Assembly: GCA_016197405.1 (NCBI GenBank)
Contig: JACPVR010000023.1
Coordinates: forward strand, 62,001 to 126,000
DNA from: Mycobacterium sp.
Lineage (GTDB): Bacteria > Actinomycetota > Actinomycetes > Mycobacteriales > Mycobacteriaceae
Reading direction: 5' to 3'
DNA: 64,000 nt
Positions 63,526-64,000 of the stretch are shown here, in pieces. A program made the translations under genes and the position numbers. Position 1 is the stretch's first letter, and every line of letters begins with the position of its first letter. The notes beneath the pieces are model-generated. The model worked only from the letters and a program-made list of their open reading frames with translations. It was not told the origin of the DNA and made no database searches.

Positions 63526-64000
63526 ATAAAACGTCCTGCGCGGCTTCTCATCGGGGTCGCGGCCACCATCGGAATCGTGATGATCCCGACGGCGCCTGCC
63601 GCGGCCCAACAACCGTGCGATGAGCTGGGTGGCACCGTCGACGAGGCGCAGCTGTGCCAGGTGCACACCACGACACCGCAGTACACGATTCAGCTGACCT
63701 ACCCGATGGCCGACACCGCCAACACCGCCGCGCTGGACTATGTGCGCCAGACCCGGGACGGCTTCGTCAGCGTGGCCCAGATGCCCGGAGCCCTGGGCCT
63801 TCCCTATGAACTGGATATGACTTCGACGAGCTACGACGCCAAGACCCCGGCCGGCCGCAGTCACAGCGTGGTGTTCGAGACCTATCAGAACGTCGGCGGC
63901 GCGCACCCGGAGACCTGGTACAAGGCGTTCACCACACCGGTGTCGGGCAACGCCGGTGCGGCCCCGACGCCGATAACCTTCGAGCAGCTTTTCGTTCCCG
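63526..64000 (+). CDS. Secreted DUF3298-like protein (Rv3036c type), 3' end cut
   Basis: About 158 residues are visible before the window ends. A signal peptide (KRPARLLIGVAATIGIVMIPTAPAAA, cleavage after AAA around residue 27) is followed by QQPCDELGGTVDEAQLCQVHTTTPQYTIQLTYPMAD and GGAHPETWYKAFTTP, matching M. tuberculosis Rv3036c (TB22.2) as I recall it. It is an exported or cell-wall protein of unknown role. No ATG, GTG or TTG precedes the signal peptide in frame: the 5' end is ATA 63526 or CTG 63508, and TACTAT (63513-63518) is placed as a -10 for a leaderless start near 63526. Start therefore uncertain. Confidence 0.75.
   Translation, partial: MKRPARLLIGVAATIGIVMIPTAPAAAQQPCDELGGTVDEAQLCQVHTTTPQYTIQLTYPMADTANTAALDYVRQTRDGFVSVAQMPGALGLPYELDMTSTSYDAKTPAGRSHSVVFETYQNVGGAHPETWYKAFTTPVSGNAGAAPTPITFEQLFVP

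Overview
The window is high-GC actinobacterial DNA and almost certainly comes from a Mycobacterium/Mycolicibacterium chromosome. From memory of gene order, its backbone matches the M. tuberculosis segment Rv3036c to Rv3059: cyp136, TetR, SDR (Rv3059 to Rv3057c), dinB2/dinP (Rv3056), TetR (Rv3055), FMN reductase (Rv3054c), nrdH-nrdI-nrdE (Rv3053c to Rv3051c), TetR (Rv3050c), nrdF2 (Rv3048c), a DUF3349 protein and adhC (Rv3046c, Rv3045), fecB (Rv3044), ctaD (Rv3043c), serB2 (Rv3042c), an ABC ATPase, a Nudix protein and echA17 (Rv3041c to Rv3039c), two methyltransferase-fold proteins (Rv3038c, Rv3037c) and a DUF3298-like exported protein (Rv3036c). These ortholog names are recalled, not searched. 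Start codons are often GTG, adjacent genes commonly share GTGA or ATGA overlaps, and several genes look leaderless. No rRNA, tRNA, insertion sequence, integrase or CRISPR array was found.

Layout. 1-5.5 kb: an amino-acid permease cut by the window edge, a DUF294 nucleotidyltransferase-like protein convergent with a DnaQ-type exonuclease, a 60-bp tandem repeat, an arsR-sulP operon, and a divergent CsoR-family repressor whose ligand set (Cys, Gly, Cys) resembles the persulfide sensor CstR. 5.5-6.2 kb: a leader peptide with attenuator-like pairing upstream of a stand-alone LeuA regulatory domain. 6.1-15 kb: P450, TetR, SDR, AAA ATPase, TetR, alkaline phosphatase, translesion polymerase, TetR and FMN reductase. 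15-18.4 kb: nrdHIE with NrdR-type sites; the matching beta-subunit gene nrdF2 lies at 25.3 kb with its own pair of sites. 18.4-25.2 kb: a small membrane protein, DUF5997, a LysR-type effector domain without a DNA-binding domain, an SMI1/KNR4-like protein, a geranylgeranyl-reductase-like flavoprotein, and an MFS pump with its TetR regulator and twin operators.

26.3-33.9 kb is accessory: an esterase, a two-component system with an extra receiver-only protein, and a three-subunit molybdenum aldehyde/xanthine dehydrogenase. After DUF3349 and adhC, 35.4-45.2 kb carries a second accessory block: a YCII protein and TetR divergent from an eight-gene, translationally coupled operon. That operon encodes a dipeptide/nickel-type ABC importer, an isochorismatase-fold amidohydrolase, a metallo-beta-lactamase-fold lactonase, an unrecognised protein and a 2-oxoglutarate/Fe(II) oxygenase. 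It looks like an uptake-plus-degradation pathway for an unknown small molecule and is the strongest candidate for an undescribed system.

45.2-64 kb returns to the backbone (fecB, ctaD, serB2) and adds a diguanylate cyclase, a MocR/YczE pair with a 43-codon coupled small ORF, and a ROK-regulated ketose-type ABC operon with a 3-epimerase and a sugar kinase. The conserved ABC ATPase / Nudix / echA17 operon and the two methyltransferase-fold genes close the window, which ends inside the DUF3298-like gene.
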